A stretch of DNA of 64,000 nucleotides from NCBI RefSeq assembly GCF_021728535.1, contig NZ_JAKKDU010000005.1, positions 176,607 through 240,606 of the forward strand. Direction: 5' to 3'. The notes below the pieces were generated by a model, which was not told where the DNA came from, searched no databases, and saw nothing but the letters and a program-made list of their open reading frames with translations. Both the position numbers and the translations under genes were made by a program. The stretch is from Wocania arenilitoris (GTDB taxonomy: Bacteria > Bacteroidota > Bacteroidia > Flavobacteriales > Flavobacteriaceae). Below, in pieces: positions 48,219 to 58,091 of the stretch; the stretch's first letter is position 1, and each line of letters starts with the position of its first letter.

Positions 48219-48220
48219 AA

Positions 48221-48256
48221 AAACGCTCTAAAAATTTTCTTCAGAGCGTTTTTTTG
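48221..48256. terminator. Bidirectional terminator, Fnr-like / M1 peptidase
   Basis: AAACGCTCT pairs with AGAGCGTTT (48243-48251), flanked by A and T runs, between convergent genes. Confidence 0.8.
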
Positions 48257-48313
48257 TAGTTTAGTTAGTTTCTGCCTCAATTTCTTTTAAGGTTATTTCT
48301 CTATCCATTGGGA

Positions 48314-49963
48314 TTAGAGCTTTTTTGTTTCAACATAAAAGTTTTTATCAACAACTATTGGTGTTTTACTAGAAGATATTTTTAAATTTTGCCATTCTGT
48401 TTTAGGATAAATCCATTGTTTTTTATTTCCTATTTTAATTTGAATAGGCATGTCAAAACCATCAATAATATTTGTCCATCGATATTTTAAAGACTTATTT
48501 TTATGTAAATACTCTAAAGTTGGAATTTTAGTAGTTCTTAAATATTGGTTAAAAAATTCGGTTAAATTAATACCTGTTTCTTTAGAAAGAAAATTTTCTA
48601 TTTGTTGAGTCGTTACGGTTTTATGGTAAAATGTTATGTTCATTTTACGTAAAATTTGTCGCCATTTTTCATCATCTTCAATAAGTTGACGCAAGGTATG
48701 TAACATATTAGCACCTTTGTAGTACATATCTGTACCAGACCCTTTTTTGTTTACACCGTAATATTTTCCAATAATAGGCTTGTCATTAGCAATGTTTTTT
48801 CGAGTTCCTATTACATAATCTGCTGATGCTTCTTTTCCGTAGTAATAATCCAAAAACAAATTTTCAGAATACGCAGTAAAACTTTCATGAATCCACATAT
48901 CAGCAATATCTTTATTAGTGATGCTATTTGCAAACCACTCATGCCCAGCTTCATGAATAATAATAAAATCGAATTTTAAACCCCAGCCAGTTCCCGATAA
49001 ATCGTTACCTAAATAACCTTTTTTATATTGGTTTCCATAGGTTACAGAACTTTGGTGTTCCATGCCTAAATATGGGACTTCAACTAATTTAAAACTATCA
49101 GCATAAAACGGATATTGCCCAAACCAATGCTCAAAAGCTTTCATCATTTTAGGCGCATCTTTAAAATGTTTTTTAGCTTTTTCTAGATTATCGCGAAGTA
49201 CATAGTAATTCATATCTAAATTTCCAGCCATTCCATTGTAAACCTCAAAAAAATTAACGTAATCACCAATATTTATATTAACACCGTAATTATTGATTGG
49301 GTTTTTTACAAACCAATGATAGGTTTTTGTATCTTTAATTTGCTCTACTTTACGTAATCTACCGTTAGATACGTTCATTAATTTATCAGGCACATTTACG
49401 CTAATTTGCATACTGTCAACCTCATCGTACATGTGGTCTTTATTGGGCCACCAAACACTGGCACCTAAACCTTGGCAAGATGTTGCTATAAAATGATTGC
49501 CATTATTGTCTTTTTTCCAAGATACACCTCCATCCCAAGGAGCACGAACAGCTTCCTTTGGGATGCCTTCGTAGTAAACAGTTACACTATTGGTGTCTCC
49601 AATATTTTGCTTGATATAGAGGGAAATAAAGTGCGCATTTCCGTCGTGCTTTATGTTTAGTTCTTTATTGTTTTGGGTAGCCTTTGTTAGTTTTAATGGC
49701 GGTTGTAGGTCTATTTGCATTACAGAATCGGTTTTTAAAACTTTATAATGAATGGTGTTTTTACCCGATATAAATTTTTTATCTGGTTCAACTTTTATAT
49801 CCAAGTGATAATAAGTTAAATCCCACCATTCACGTTCTGGTGTAATACTTCCCCGAAGTGAATCCTGTCTTGAAAAGTGTGTTTTTTCTTGCAGAAGTTC
49901 TTGCGAGAACATTTGAATTGAAACAATAGTAAATATTATTATTACAAGGTTGTTTTTGTTCAT
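48314..49963 (-). CDS. Secreted M1-family metallopeptidase
   Basis: A 549-residue gluzincin with a signal peptide (~1-20, ending around MFSQ). The N-terminal beta domain (~30-230) is followed by the zinc site HEAGHEWFANS and the third ligand Glu in WIHESFTAYSE 18 residues later. The usual GxMEN substrate motif appears as LGMEHQS, with His for Asn. M1 enzymes are aminopeptidases, probably used here for peptide feeding in the envelope. It starts 12 bp after the M28 peptidase gene. Confidence 0.88.
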   Translation of the reverse strand: MNKNNLVIIIFTIVSIQMFSQELLQEKTHFSRQDSLRGSITPEREWWDLTYYHLDIKVEPDKKFISGKNTIHYKVLKTDSVMQIDLQPPLKLTKATQNNKELNIKHDGNAHFISLYIKQNIGDTNSVTVYYEGIPKEAVRAPWDGGVSWKKDNNGNHFIATSCQGLGASVWWPNKDHMYDEVDSMQISVNVPDKLMNVSNGRLRKVEQIKDTKTYHWFVKNPINNYGVNINIGDYVNFFEVYNGMAGNLDMNYYVLRDNLEKAKKHFKDAPKMMKAFEHWFGQYPFYADSFKLVEVPYLGMEHQSSVTYGNQYKKGYLGNDLSGTGWGLKFDFIIIHEAGHEWFANSITNKDIADMWIHESFTAYSENLFLDYYYGKEASADYVIGTRKNIANDKPIIGKYYGVNKKGSGTDMYYKGANMLHTLRQLIEDDEKWRQILRKMNITFYHKTVTTQQIENFLSKETGINLTEFFNQYLRTTKIPTLEYLHKNKSLKYRWTNIIDGFDMPIQIKIGNKKQWIYPKTEWQNLKISSSKTPIVVDKNFYVETKKL

Positions 49964-49975
49964 TGTCTAAAAATT

Positions 49976-51307
49976 TTATCTCATAACTTTATTTGGAAAT
50001 ACCACAGTACTTTCAAATCCGTTTTCACCAACGGCAGAAATTCCAAAGAAATAATTATCAATAACAATACCATTTAACGTGAATTCTGAAACATCCCCAA
50101 CATAGCGACTATTATCCCAAGTAGGCGAAGTGGTGTCTCGCCAATAAATTTTATAGCCTTTGGCTCCATCCACTTTATTCCATTTAAATTTTGCCGATGG
50201 TTCTACTACACCACCAATAGCTACTTCTTTTGGTGCAGGAGGTGCCCAAGCTAAACTGGCAAGATTAATACCGTTTACTGCTGTTAGTTTTTTAGTATAA
50301 TTAAAATTAACATGCTCAATAACGTCGCCATATTTAATGCCGTTTTCTTCTCTAATATCTTGATGCTGTTGGGTGTAGTTTTCATGAGCTTCCATAATTC
50401 TAACACCTGCAAAGCCTAAATCGTTAAATGGTCTATGGTGCCCACCACGACCAAATCGGTCTAATCTATATACCATCATGGGATTCATTTCTGGCATATA
50501 AGTTTTTACAGTTTTATGAATATATCGCGCTAATTGTCGCGATATTCCATCGACTTCGCCACCATAAAAACGGCGTAATTTTCGTTGTCTTTCGGTTTCG
50601 TTTGCTGGTACTGGTTCAGAAAAAATTCTAAAAGTTCTATTGTCAATTACACCATCAACACCTTTAATATTCCCAATCATATCGTTGTTCAAAACACCTA
50701 TAATATCCCAAGCTTTATCTTTTGCATATTTAGCTAATCCAGCGCCACCAAAAAGCCCTTGTTCTTCACCAGAAAGCCCAACATAAACAATACTACTTTC
50801 AAATTTATATTGAGATAAAACCCTAGCGGTTTCAATGGTTCCAGCCATACCAGATGCATTATCGTTGGCTCCAGGAGCATCTGTAGTAAAATCCATAGTA
50901 TTACTGGCTCGGGAATCTATATCGCCACTCATAATAATATATCGATTTGGATATTTATTGCCTTTTTGAATGGCTACTACATTTACCACCCAAGCATCAT
51001 GCGGAACACGGCGATTACCTGCTTTAGTAACAAAATCTTTTTGATAAAAAACTTCTAAACAATGACTACATTTTTTTGAAATAGTTTCAAACTCTGACTT
51101 TATCCAACGTCTTGCAGCTCCAATACCTCTAGTTTCAGAAATGGTATCACTAAATGTGTTTCTTGTACCAAAGTTTGCCAAGATTTGAATGTTTTTTTTT
51201 ATACGTTCTGAAGAAACGGCATCAATAATATCATAAATTTGTTGATTGGTTTGACCTATTAAAAGTGATGAAAATAGAAATGATAATGTTACTAAAAAAT
51301 ATTTCAT
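49976..51307 (-). CDS. Secreted M28-family metallopeptidase
   Basis: A 443-residue exported peptidase (signal ~1-18, LLIGQ). The M28 di-zinc ligands are in MSGDIDSRAS, PGANDNASG and SGEEQGLFGG, with a late His in EAHENYTQ. A C-terminal Ig/FN3-like domain (~345-443, AKGYKIYWRD) follows. It probably acts with the M1 enzyme next to it. A -7 motif on the minus strand (TAGTTTTG, 51538-51545) gives a long leader of about 220 bases. Confidence 0.85.
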   Translation of the reverse strand: MKYFLVTLSFLFSSLLIGQTNQQIYDIIDAVSSERIKKNIQILANFGTRNTFSDTISETRGIGAARRWIKSEFETISKKCSHCLEVFYQKDFVTKAGNRRVPHDAWVVNVVAIQKGNKYPNRYIIMSGDIDSRASNTMDFTTDAPGANDNASGMAGTIETARVLSQYKFESSIVYVGLSGEEQGLFGGAGLAKYAKDKAWDIIGVLNNDMIGNIKGVDGVIDNRTFRIFSEPVPANETERQRKLRRFYGGEVDGISRQLARYIHKTVKTYMPEMNPMMVYRLDRFGRGGHHRPFNDLGFAGVRIMEAHENYTQQHQDIREENGIKYGDVIEHVNFNYTKKLTAVNGINLASLAWAPPAPKEVAIGGVVEPSAKFKWNKVDGAKGYKIYWRDTTSPTWDNSRYVGDVSEFTLNGIVIDNYFFGISAVGENGFESTVVFPNKVMR

Positions 51308-51689
51308 GTTATTTAGTATAATTAAATTTTATGGTTCCTACTGAACCGTCATTTTGATGTATATCGACATAAACATTCATTTCATGTGTTTATATTTATT
51401 GTTATTCAACGGTCATATGTAACATCCTAAATAATCATTTGGTTGTGTGATTAAATATTAATCATGGATGTTTCATTTAAACTAATTTTTTTTTCATAAT
51501 GTGTTAAGTGATTTTTGTTCACTAAAAAACCTACCAACAAAACTAGACAATCCACACTTTTTTAGATTGAATAAATAATTTTATCGATTAAAAATTATGA
51601 TTTAAAGATAATAAAATAAAAAACGTTCCAGAAAATTAATCCTGAAACGCTTTTACATTTGAAGTTAGTCACAAAATGTTTCTAGTAAA
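51308..51689. other. Intergenic region, no gene
   Basis: An AT-rich 382-bp stretch upstream of the M28 gene and downstream of the acyl-CoA dehydrogenase gene. It holds a -7 motif for M28 and the terminator at 51620-51656. I see no conserved reading frame or RNA gene. Confidence 0.6.
51620..51656 (-). terminator. Intrinsic terminator after acyl-CoA dehydrogenase
   Basis: On the minus strand AAGCGTTTCAG pairs imperfectly with CTGGAACGTTT (two mismatches), followed by a T run. It ends the fatty-acid operon. Confidence 0.65.
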
Positions 51690-53492
51690 CTAAAAACAGT
51701 ATTTATTTTCAGCCTTAACTTTTTCGGCTATTTCGTTACGTAAATCAACTATATCTGGGTAGTTTTGGTATTTAGTAAAACGTTTAAGTCCCATTAGCAT
51801 CATACGTTGTTCGTCGCCTTCGGCAAATGAAATGATACTTTCTTTACCTTTATCTTCAACAATATTAATGGCGTTATAAAGATATAGTTTAGACATTGCA
51901 ATCTGTACGGATTGAGAATCTTCTCCAAAGCGTTTTACATTTTTTTCAGTTCTTAAAACGGCGGATTCTGCAAGATATATTTCAATTAAAATATCAGCGG
52001 CAGCAATTAATAATTGCTGTTGTTCTTCTAAATCTTGTCCAAATTTTTGAACAGCAGCACCAGCAACCATTAAAAATATTTTTTTAAGCTTTTTAATCAT
52101 TGCTTTTTCTTCGGAAAACAATTCAGAATAATTTGGAGTTTCAAAAGATGGGATGCCCATTAATTCTTCTTGAACTTTCATTGCTGGATTAAGTAAATCA
52201 ACATGTCCACGCATTGCTTTTTTTACTAGCATGCCAACACAAAGCATTCGGTTAATTTCGTTAGTACCTTCATAAATACGAGCAATACGAGCATCTCTCC
52301 ATGCAGCTTCCATAGGTGTTTCTTCAGAGAATCCCATGCCACCAAAAATCTGGATACCTTCATCTGCTGCATTTTGAACATCTTCAGAAACAGCTACTTT
52401 TAAAATTGAACATTCAATGGCATATTCTTCAACACCTTTAAGTTCTGCTTCTTGGTGTGAGTTACCAGAAGCCTCACGAATAGCAATTCTATCTTCAATA
52501 TTTTTTGCAGCTCTGTAGGTTGCAGATTCGCCAGCATAAGCACTTGTTGCCATTTGTGCTAATTTGGTTTTAATAGCACCAAAATTGGCAATAGGTGTTT
52601 TAAATTGCTTACGCTCATTAGCATAATTTACAGCTGTTGTTAAAATACGACGTTGAGAATCTAAACAAGCAGCTGCTAATTTTATACGCCCAACATTAAG
52701 AGCATTCATTGCAATCTTGAAACCGTTTCCTCTCTCAGATAACATGTTTTCAACAGGAACGACAGTGTCATTAAAAAATACTTGTCGTGTTGATGAAGCA
52801 CGAATACCTAGTTTGTGTTCTTCTTCACCTAGGGTAATTCCATTAGGGTTGTCTTCATCATATTCTACAATAAAACCTGTTATATTTTTATCATCTTCGA
52901 TTCTTGCAAAAACAATCATTAAACGGCAAAAACCTGCATTTGAAATCCACATTTTTTGGCCGTTAATCTTGTAAGATTTTCCATCTTCAGAAAGTGTAGC
53001 AGTTGTTTTTCCTGAATTAGCATCACTTCCAGCTCCAGGTTCTGTTAAACAATAAGCACCAAACCATTCACCAGTAGCTAATTTTGGCACATATTTTTGT
53101 TTTTGTTCTTCTGTTCCATATAGTGTAATTGGCATGGTTCCAATTCCTGTATGTGCGCCAAAGGCAGTACTGAAAGAGCCTGTGCCGCTTGAAATATAAT
53201 CACATGTTAAGCAGGTTGAAACAAATCCCATTCCTAAGCCGCCATAAGCTTCAGGTACTGCAACACCTAAAAATCCTAATTCACCAGCTTTACGCATAAC
53301 GTCTTCAGTTAAAGCATAATCTTTTGCTTCAAATCGTGCTTTGTGAGGGATAATTTCGCGGTCATTAAATTCCATAACTGCATCTTTCATCATTTGTTGT
53401 TCTTCTGAAAAATCTTCAGGAGTAAAAACATCTTCGCAGTTTGTTTCTTTTACAAGAAACTGACCTCCTCTTAATAATTCTTTTTCTTCCAT
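51690..53492 (-). CDS. Acyl-CoA dehydrogenase
   Basis: A 600-residue flavoprotein, longer than the ~380-residue classical family because of a C-terminal helical extension (~435-600). FAD and substrate motifs include YCLTEPGAGSDA, KMWISNAGF, QIFGGMGFSEE and the catalytic-region AAWRDARIARIYEGTNEI. It introduces the trans-2 double bond in acyl-CoA. It belongs to the minus-strand beta-oxidation row with thiolase and the HAD-ECH protein, but a four-helix-bundle gene is inserted before it. Confidence 0.92.
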   Translation of the reverse strand: MEEKELLRGGQFLVKETNCEDVFTPEDFSEEQQMMKDAVMEFNDREIIPHKARFEAKDYALTEDVMRKAGELGFLGVAVPEAYGGLGMGFVSTCLTCDYISSGTGSFSTAFGAHTGIGTMPITLYGTEEQKQKYVPKLATGEWFGAYCLTEPGAGSDANSGKTTATLSEDGKSYKINGQKMWISNAGFCRLMIVFARIEDDKNITGFIVEYDEDNPNGITLGEEEHKLGIRASSTRQVFFNDTVVPVENMLSERGNGFKIAMNALNVGRIKLAAACLDSQRRILTTAVNYANERKQFKTPIANFGAIKTKLAQMATSAYAGESATYRAAKNIEDRIAIREASGNSHQEAELKGVEEYAIECSILKVAVSEDVQNAADEGIQIFGGMGFSEETPMEAAWRDARIARIYEGTNEINRMLCVGMLVKKAMRGHVDLLNPAMKVQEELMGIPSFETPNYSELFSEEKAMIKKLKKIFLMVAGAAVQKFGQDLEEQQQLLIAAADILIEIYLAESAVLRTEKNVKRFGEDSQSVQIAMSKLYLYNAINIVEDKGKESIISFAEGDEQRMMLMGLKRFTKYQNYPDIVDLRNEIAEKVKAENKYCF

Positions 53493-53534
53493 TCTATTTT
53501 AAGATTAATAGATTCAAGACTCAAGATTCAAGAC

Positions 53535-53888
53535 TTAAAATTTAAGTCCAGATTGAAAACCTGAAATCATTTTTTGTATTTGTTTTATTTTTTCTTCTAA
53601 TTCTTTGATTTTTTCTTCTGATAGATAACCTTCGTTAAATGCAATTGTTAAATGGGTTTCCCATTCAAAAGCAGAACCTAAACTATTTTCAAGATATTTA
53701 TTGAAATGTTTATCTGTGCTTTTACTAGAACCTTCAGCTATATTTGAAGGAATTGAAACTGCACATCGATTCATTTGATTTGATAATCCAAATTTTTCAA
53801 AATCTGGAAAAGTTCGTGTTATTTTATAAGATTCTGAAACTAACTCCATACTAACTATCCATATTTTTAGTTTTTTGAAATTATGCAT
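53535..53888 (-). CDS. Four-helix-bundle protein (S23/IVS family)
   Basis: A 117-residue protein of the family first seen in 23S rRNA intervening sequences and related to diversity-element Avd proteins. It has the family pattern KLKIWIVSMELV, RCAVSIPSNIAEGSS and ENSLGSAFEWETHL. The cell role is unknown. It interrupts a beta-oxidation operon and is flanked by CAAGA-type short repeats (ATTCAAGACT twice at 53512-53535; ACCAAGAGACAAGAC on the other side in minus orientation). It looks like a late insertion. Confidence 0.85.
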   Translation of the reverse strand: MHNFKKLKIWIVSMELVSESYKITRTFPDFEKFGLSNQMNRCAVSIPSNIAEGSSKSTDKHFNKYLENSLGSAFEWETHLTIAFNEGYLSEEKIKELEEKIKQIQKMISGFQSGLKF

Positions 53889-53924
53889 TTAAGTCTTGTC
53901 TCTTGGTTCTAATTGTCCTTGTTC

Positions 53925-55115
53925 TTAATTAAGAAATTCAAATATTCCACAAGCACCTTGACCAGTTCCAACACACATTGTCACGGCGCCATATTTACCT
54001 TTCATTTCTCGTTTACGCATTTCGTCAAATAATTGAACTGAAAGCTTGGCTCCTGTACAACCGAGAGGATGCCCTAATGCAATAGCTCCGCCATTCACGT
54101 TAATGATGTTAGGATTTAAATTTAGCTCTCTAATTACTGCTAAAGATTGCGAAGCAAATGCCTCATTTAATTCTATTAATTCTAAATCATCTTGTTGTAA
54201 TCCAGCTTGTTTTAGAGCCTTTGGAATTGCTTTTACAGGCCCAATTCCCATAATGCGAGGTTCAACTCCAGCTGCTGCATAATTGACTAATCTTGCAATT
54301 GGTTCGAGGTTTAATTCTTTAACCATGTCTTCACTCATTACCATAACAAAGGCAGCTCCATCACTCATTTGTGATGAATTTCCTGCTGTAACACTTCCAT
54401 TAGCAGCAAAAACAGGGCGTAATTTTGCAAGGGCTTCTAAATTTGTTCCGGCACGAGGCCCTTCATCTTTAGTGACTGTATAAGATTTAGTTGCTTTCTT
54501 TCCATTTTCATCAATATAAGTTTCGTCAACTGTTATTGGAACAATTTGATCTTGAAAACGGTTTTCAGCTTGTGCTTTTAAGGCTTTCAAATGAGAATTA
54601 AAAGCAAATTCATCTTGATCTTCTCGAGACACCTTGAATTGATTGGCTACAGCTTCGGCAGTGTTTCCCATTCCCCAATAATATTCTTCGTGACCCGCTT
54701 TTACAGTATCGTAATTTAATTCTGGTTTAAAACCTGTCATAGGAACAGAACTCATACTTTCTGAACCTCCTGCAATGATACAATCTGCCATTCCTGCTTG
54801 AATTTTCGCAGTAGCAATACCAATGGTTTCGATTCCGGAAGAACAAAAACGATTAACCGTTACTCCTGGAACATCGACACTGTTTAATCCTATTAGAGAA
54901 ATAAATCGTGCCATGTTTAACCCTTGCGAACCTTCAGGCATAGCATTACCAACAATGACATCGTCTATTCTGGACACATCAAGATTAGGTAATTCTTTCA
55001 TCATGTACTGAATGGTTTCAGCACCTAATTCGTCAGCTCTTTTAAATCGGAAGACACCCTTTGGTGCTTTACCAACAGCTGTTCTGTATGCTTTTACTAT
55101 ATATGCTTGTTTCAT
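53925..55115 (-). CDS. fadA: Acetyl-CoA C-acyltransferase (thiolase)
   Basis: A 396-residue thiolase with the acyl-accepting Cys in NRFCSSGIE (near 90), the His of GHPLGCTGAK and the second Cys in GTGQGACGIFEF. It cleaves 3-ketoacyl-CoA in the last step of beta-oxidation. I start at the ATG at 55115, which gives MKQAYIVKAYRT; an in-frame upstream start adds nine residues. It follows the HAD-ECH gene by 91 bp. Confidence 0.93.
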   Translation of the reverse strand: MKQAYIVKAYRTAVGKAPKGVFRFKRADELGAETIQYMMKELPNLDVSRIDDVIVGNAMPEGSQGLNMARFISLIGLNSVDVPGVTVNRFCSSGIETIGIATAKIQAGMADCIIAGGSESMSSVPMTGFKPELNYDTVKAGHEEYYWGMGNTAEAVANQFKVSREDQDEFAFNSHLKALKAQAENRFQDQIVPITVDETYIDENGKKATKSYTVTKDEGPRAGTNLEALAKLRPVFAANGSVTAGNSSQMSDGAAFVMVMSEDMVKELNLEPIARLVNYAAAGVEPRIMGIGPVKAIPKALKQAGLQQDDLELIELNEAFASQSLAVIRELNLNPNIINVNGGAIALGHPLGCTGAKLSVQLFDEMRKREMKGKYGAVTMCVGTGQGACGIFEFLN

Positions 55116-55144
55116 TTTATTTTTACTTTTGGCTTTAAGCAATA

Positions 55145-55200
55145 TGCTATAAGCTTTTGAATTAATTTAGCCTATTGCATTTAGCATAAGGCTTATAGCA
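55145..55200. repeat. Hairpin with 10-bp arms in the fad operon
   Basis: TGCTATAAGC and GCTTATAGCA are perfect inverted repeats separated by 36 bp, between the thiolase and HAD-ECH genes. It could tune message stability between the two genes. Confidence 0.45.
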
Positions 55201-55206
55201 GCGCAA

Positions 55207-57600
55207 TTAGTTGCGCAGTGGTTTTCCTGTTTTTAACATATGTTGGATTCTTTCAAGTGTTTTTCTCTCTGTACACAATGAAAGAAAAGCTTCGCGTTCC
55301 AGATCCAATAAATATTGTTCACTTACTAAAGTTGGTTCAGATAAATCTCCTCCTGCCATAACATAGGCTAACTTATTAGCAATTTTTTGGTCATGTTCGC
55401 TAATGTAATGACTAGCTTCCATGGAGTCAGTTCCAACCAAGAACATACCTAATGCTTGCTTTCCTAAAACTTTTACATCTTTACGTTTTACAGGTTGTGT
55501 GTAACCCGATTCTGCTATTAATTTGGCACAAGCTTTTGCAGTTGCTATTTGTCTGTCTTTATTTACAACAACTACATCTTTACCTTTTTGAAGGATACCT
55601 AAATCAAAAGCTTCATAAGCTGAAGTTGCCACTTTCGCCATTCCTATAGTTAAGAAATATTCTTGCAATACATTAAGTTCTACATCACCTTTTCTAAAAG
55701 TGTCTGAAGCTCTTAATGCCATTTCCTTAGAACCTCCACCACCAGGAATAACTCCAACTCCAAATTCTACAAGACCAATGTAAGTTTCAGCAGCAGCAAC
55801 AACTTTGTCAGCATGCATTGATAATTCACAACCACCTCCAAGAGTCATTCCATGAGGAGCAGCAACTGTTGGTATTGAAGAATAACGCATTCGCATCATG
55901 GTATCTTGGAAGTACTTGATAGCCATATTGAGCTCATCGTATTCTTGTTCGGCAGCCATCATGAAAATCATTCCAATGTTAGCACCTACTGAGAAATTGG
56001 CGCCTTGATTTCCAACAACTAATCCAGCAAAATCCTTTTCTGCTATATCAATAGCCTTATTTAATCCAGCAAGTACATCACCACCAATAGTATTCATTTT
56101 ACTTTGGAATTCAACATTTAATATGCCATTTCCTAAATCTTCAATGACTACGCCTGAGTTTTTAAATACTTCATTAGATTTTCTGATGTTATCTAAAATA
56201 ATGAAGGCATCTTGCCCAGGAATTTTTTCTTGAGATTTGGATGCAATGTTATAAAAATAGGTAGCTCCATCTTTAATGGTATAGAAAGATTTGCTTCCAG
56301 ATGCAAGCATATCATTAACCCATAGATTAGGTTCTAAACCTTGAGCTTTCATGAGTTCGATGCCTTTTTCAACACCAATGGCATCCCAAATCTGGAAAGG
56401 ACCATGTTCCCAACCAAAACCAGCTTTCATGGCATCGTCTATTTTATAAAGTTCCTCAGAAATTTCGGGTATTCTATTAGATACATAGGCAAACATTGCA
56501 GCAAAATTCTTTCTGTAGAATTCTCCAGCTTTATCTTTTCCTGAAACTAAAATTGGAAATCGGTCGATAACTTTATCGACTGTTTTTGTTAATTCTAAGG
56601 TGGCAAATCTGGCCGATTTTTTTTCTCTATATTGGAGTGTGTTTAAATCTAAAGTCTTTATTTCCTTTCCTTCTTTTTTGTAAAATCCTTGACCAGTCTT
56701 ACTGCCTAGCCATTTATTTTTCATCATGGTATTGATGAATTCAGGTAGTCTGAAAAGCTCATGAGCTTCGTCATTTGGGCAATTTTCATAAATACCATTA
56801 GCTACATGAACCAAGGTGTCAAGACCAACTACATCAACCGTTCTAAAGGTTGCCGATTTTGGTCTACCAATTACTGGACCTGTTAGTTTATCAACTTCTT
56901 CAACTGTTAAATCCATTTCTTTGACCTGATGGAACAGACTTTGAATTCCAAAAATTCCAATTCTATTTCCAATAAATGCAGGAGTGTCTTTAGCGACAAC
57001 TGAGGTTTTACCTAAGAATTTTTCGCCATATTCGTTTAAGAAATCTAAAACCTCTTGAGATGTTTTTGGACCTGGAATAATTTCAAACAATTTTAAGTAG
57101 CGTGCAGGATTGAAAAAGTGTGTTCCACAGAAATGTTTCTGGAAGTCATCACTTCGTCCTTCACTCATAAATTTAATTGGAATACCAGAGGTGTTTGATG
57201 TAATTAAAGTTCCTGGAGTTCTGTATTTATCTAACTTTTCAAATACTTGTTGTTTAATATCAAGTCTTTCAACAACAACTTCCATAATCCAATCTACATC
57301 TTTCACTTTTTCAATATCATCTTCCAGGTTTCCTGTTGTAATTCTATTTTTAAAAGAGGCATGATAGAGTGGAGCAGGTTTAGATTTTATTGATGCAGTT
57401 AAGGCATCGTTAACTAATCTGTTTCTTACGGCTTTGTCTTTTAAAGTTAAGCTTTTAGCTTTTTCTTTATCATTAAGTTCTCTTGGCACGATGTCTAATA
57501 ATAAAACATCAACACCAATATTAGCAAAATGACAAGCGATACCACTTCCCATAATTCCTGAACCTATAATGGCTATTTTTTTTATTCTGCGTTTGCTCAT
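55207..57600 (-). CDS. 3-hydroxyacyl-CoA dehydrogenase / enoyl-CoA hydratase fusion
   Basis: A 797-residue bifunctional beta-oxidation enzyme. The dehydrogenase is first (~1-400: AIIGSGIMGSGIACHFA Rossmann motif, HFFNPARYLKL, then a second HAD-C domain). The enoyl-CoA hydratase is second (~475-700: SVGANIGMIFM and GGGCELSMHAD, with a Glu in VEFGVGVIPGGGG). This order is opposite to FadB. It converts 2-enoyl-CoA to 3-ketoacyl-CoA for the thiolase downstream. The MarR-type gene is 10 bp upstream. Confidence 0.92.
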   Translation of the reverse strand: MSKRRIKKIAIIGSGIMGSGIACHFANIGVDVLLLDIVPRELNDKEKAKSLTLKDKAVRNRLVNDALTASIKSKPAPLYHASFKNRITTGNLEDDIEKVKDVDWIMEVVVERLDIKQQVFEKLDKYRTPGTLITSNTSGIPIKFMSEGRSDDFQKHFCGTHFFNPARYLKLFEIIPGPKTSQEVLDFLNEYGEKFLGKTSVVAKDTPAFIGNRIGIFGIQSLFHQVKEMDLTVEEVDKLTGPVIGRPKSATFRTVDVVGLDTLVHVANGIYENCPNDEAHELFRLPEFINTMMKNKWLGSKTGQGFYKKEGKEIKTLDLNTLQYREKKSARFATLELTKTVDKVIDRFPILVSGKDKAGEFYRKNFAAMFAYVSNRIPEISEELYKIDDAMKAGFGWEHGPFQIWDAIGVEKGIELMKAQGLEPNLWVNDMLASGSKSFYTIKDGATYFYNIASKSQEKIPGQDAFIILDNIRKSNEVFKNSGVVIEDLGNGILNVEFQSKMNTIGGDVLAGLNKAIDIAEKDFAGLVVGNQGANFSVGANIGMIFMMAAEQEYDELNMAIKYFQDTMMRMRYSSIPTVAAPHGMTLGGGCELSMHADKVVAAAETYIGLVEFGVGVIPGGGGSKEMALRASDTFRKGDVELNVLQEYFLTIGMAKVATSAYEAFDLGILQKGKDVVVVNKDRQIATAKACAKLIAESGYTQPVKRKDVKVLGKQALGMFLVGTDSMEASHYISEHDQKIANKLAYVMAGGDLSEPTLVSEQYLLDLEREAFLSLCTERKTLERIQHMLKTGKPLRN

Positions 57601-57610
57601 CTTATTTAAA

Positions 57611-58060
57611 CTACTTATCGTTGTTTTGATTGTATATTTTTTTGTTTGTTACCATTTCGTTAATTAATTCGGCAACTTCATAAAAGTTATTAAGTTTTTC
57701 TTGACAAATATTACCTTTAATGGTTTCATTAAAAGTGAGTACTTTTTCTTTGGAATAATCTCTTTTTTCTTTCCCAAAATCGGTTAAATGTATTAGGACA
57801 CTTCTTCCGTCATTCGGGTTCGATTTTCGTTCAATTAAACCACTAACTTCCATGGTTTTTAATATTCTTGATAAACTAGTGGCTTCCATTCCCATTTTTG
57901 GCCCTAATGCTGTTGAAGGGGTGCCTTTTTCTGGATCAATATTTAATAATGTAAATCCCGTAGCCATCGTACTTTCAAACTTTGCAGCTTCTTCGTTATA
58001 CATTTTTTGAACGGCTAGCCATGTGGTTCTTAATACGTAATCAATAGTTTTATCTTTCAT
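57611..58060 (-). CDS. MarR-family transcriptional regulator
   Basis: A 149-residue winged-helix regulator (wing: RKSNPNDGRSVLIHLTDFG; recognition helix: MEATSLSRILKTME). I start at the ATG at 58060; a TTG seven codons upstream is possible. It is first in the fatty-acid operon and 31 bp downstream of a 24-bp palindrome. A repressor that answers to acyl-CoA is a likely role, by analogy of position only. Confidence 0.88.
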   Translation of the reverse strand: MKDKTIDYVLRTTWLAVQKMYNEEAAKFESTMATGFTLLNIDPEKGTPSTALGPKMGMEATSLSRILKTMEVSGLIERKSNPNDGRSVLIHLTDFGKEKRDYSKEKVLTFNETIKGNICQEKLNNFYEVAELINEMVTNKKIYNQNNDK

Positions 58061-58091
58061 TTGAGAGTAGTTGGTGCCCAAATATATGAAA

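Noticed and set aside
48256..48313. Short coding remnant between the Fnr-like and M1 genes
   Set aside because: No frame of useful length and no similarity that I can name.
51361..51480. Riboswitch or structured leader of the M28 gene
   Set aside because: The leader is long, but I find no convincing conserved stems or known riboswitch core.
53512..53535. CRISPR-like repeat units
   Set aside because: Only two short copies with a four-base gap and no spacers. I saw no CRISPR array or cas gene in the window.
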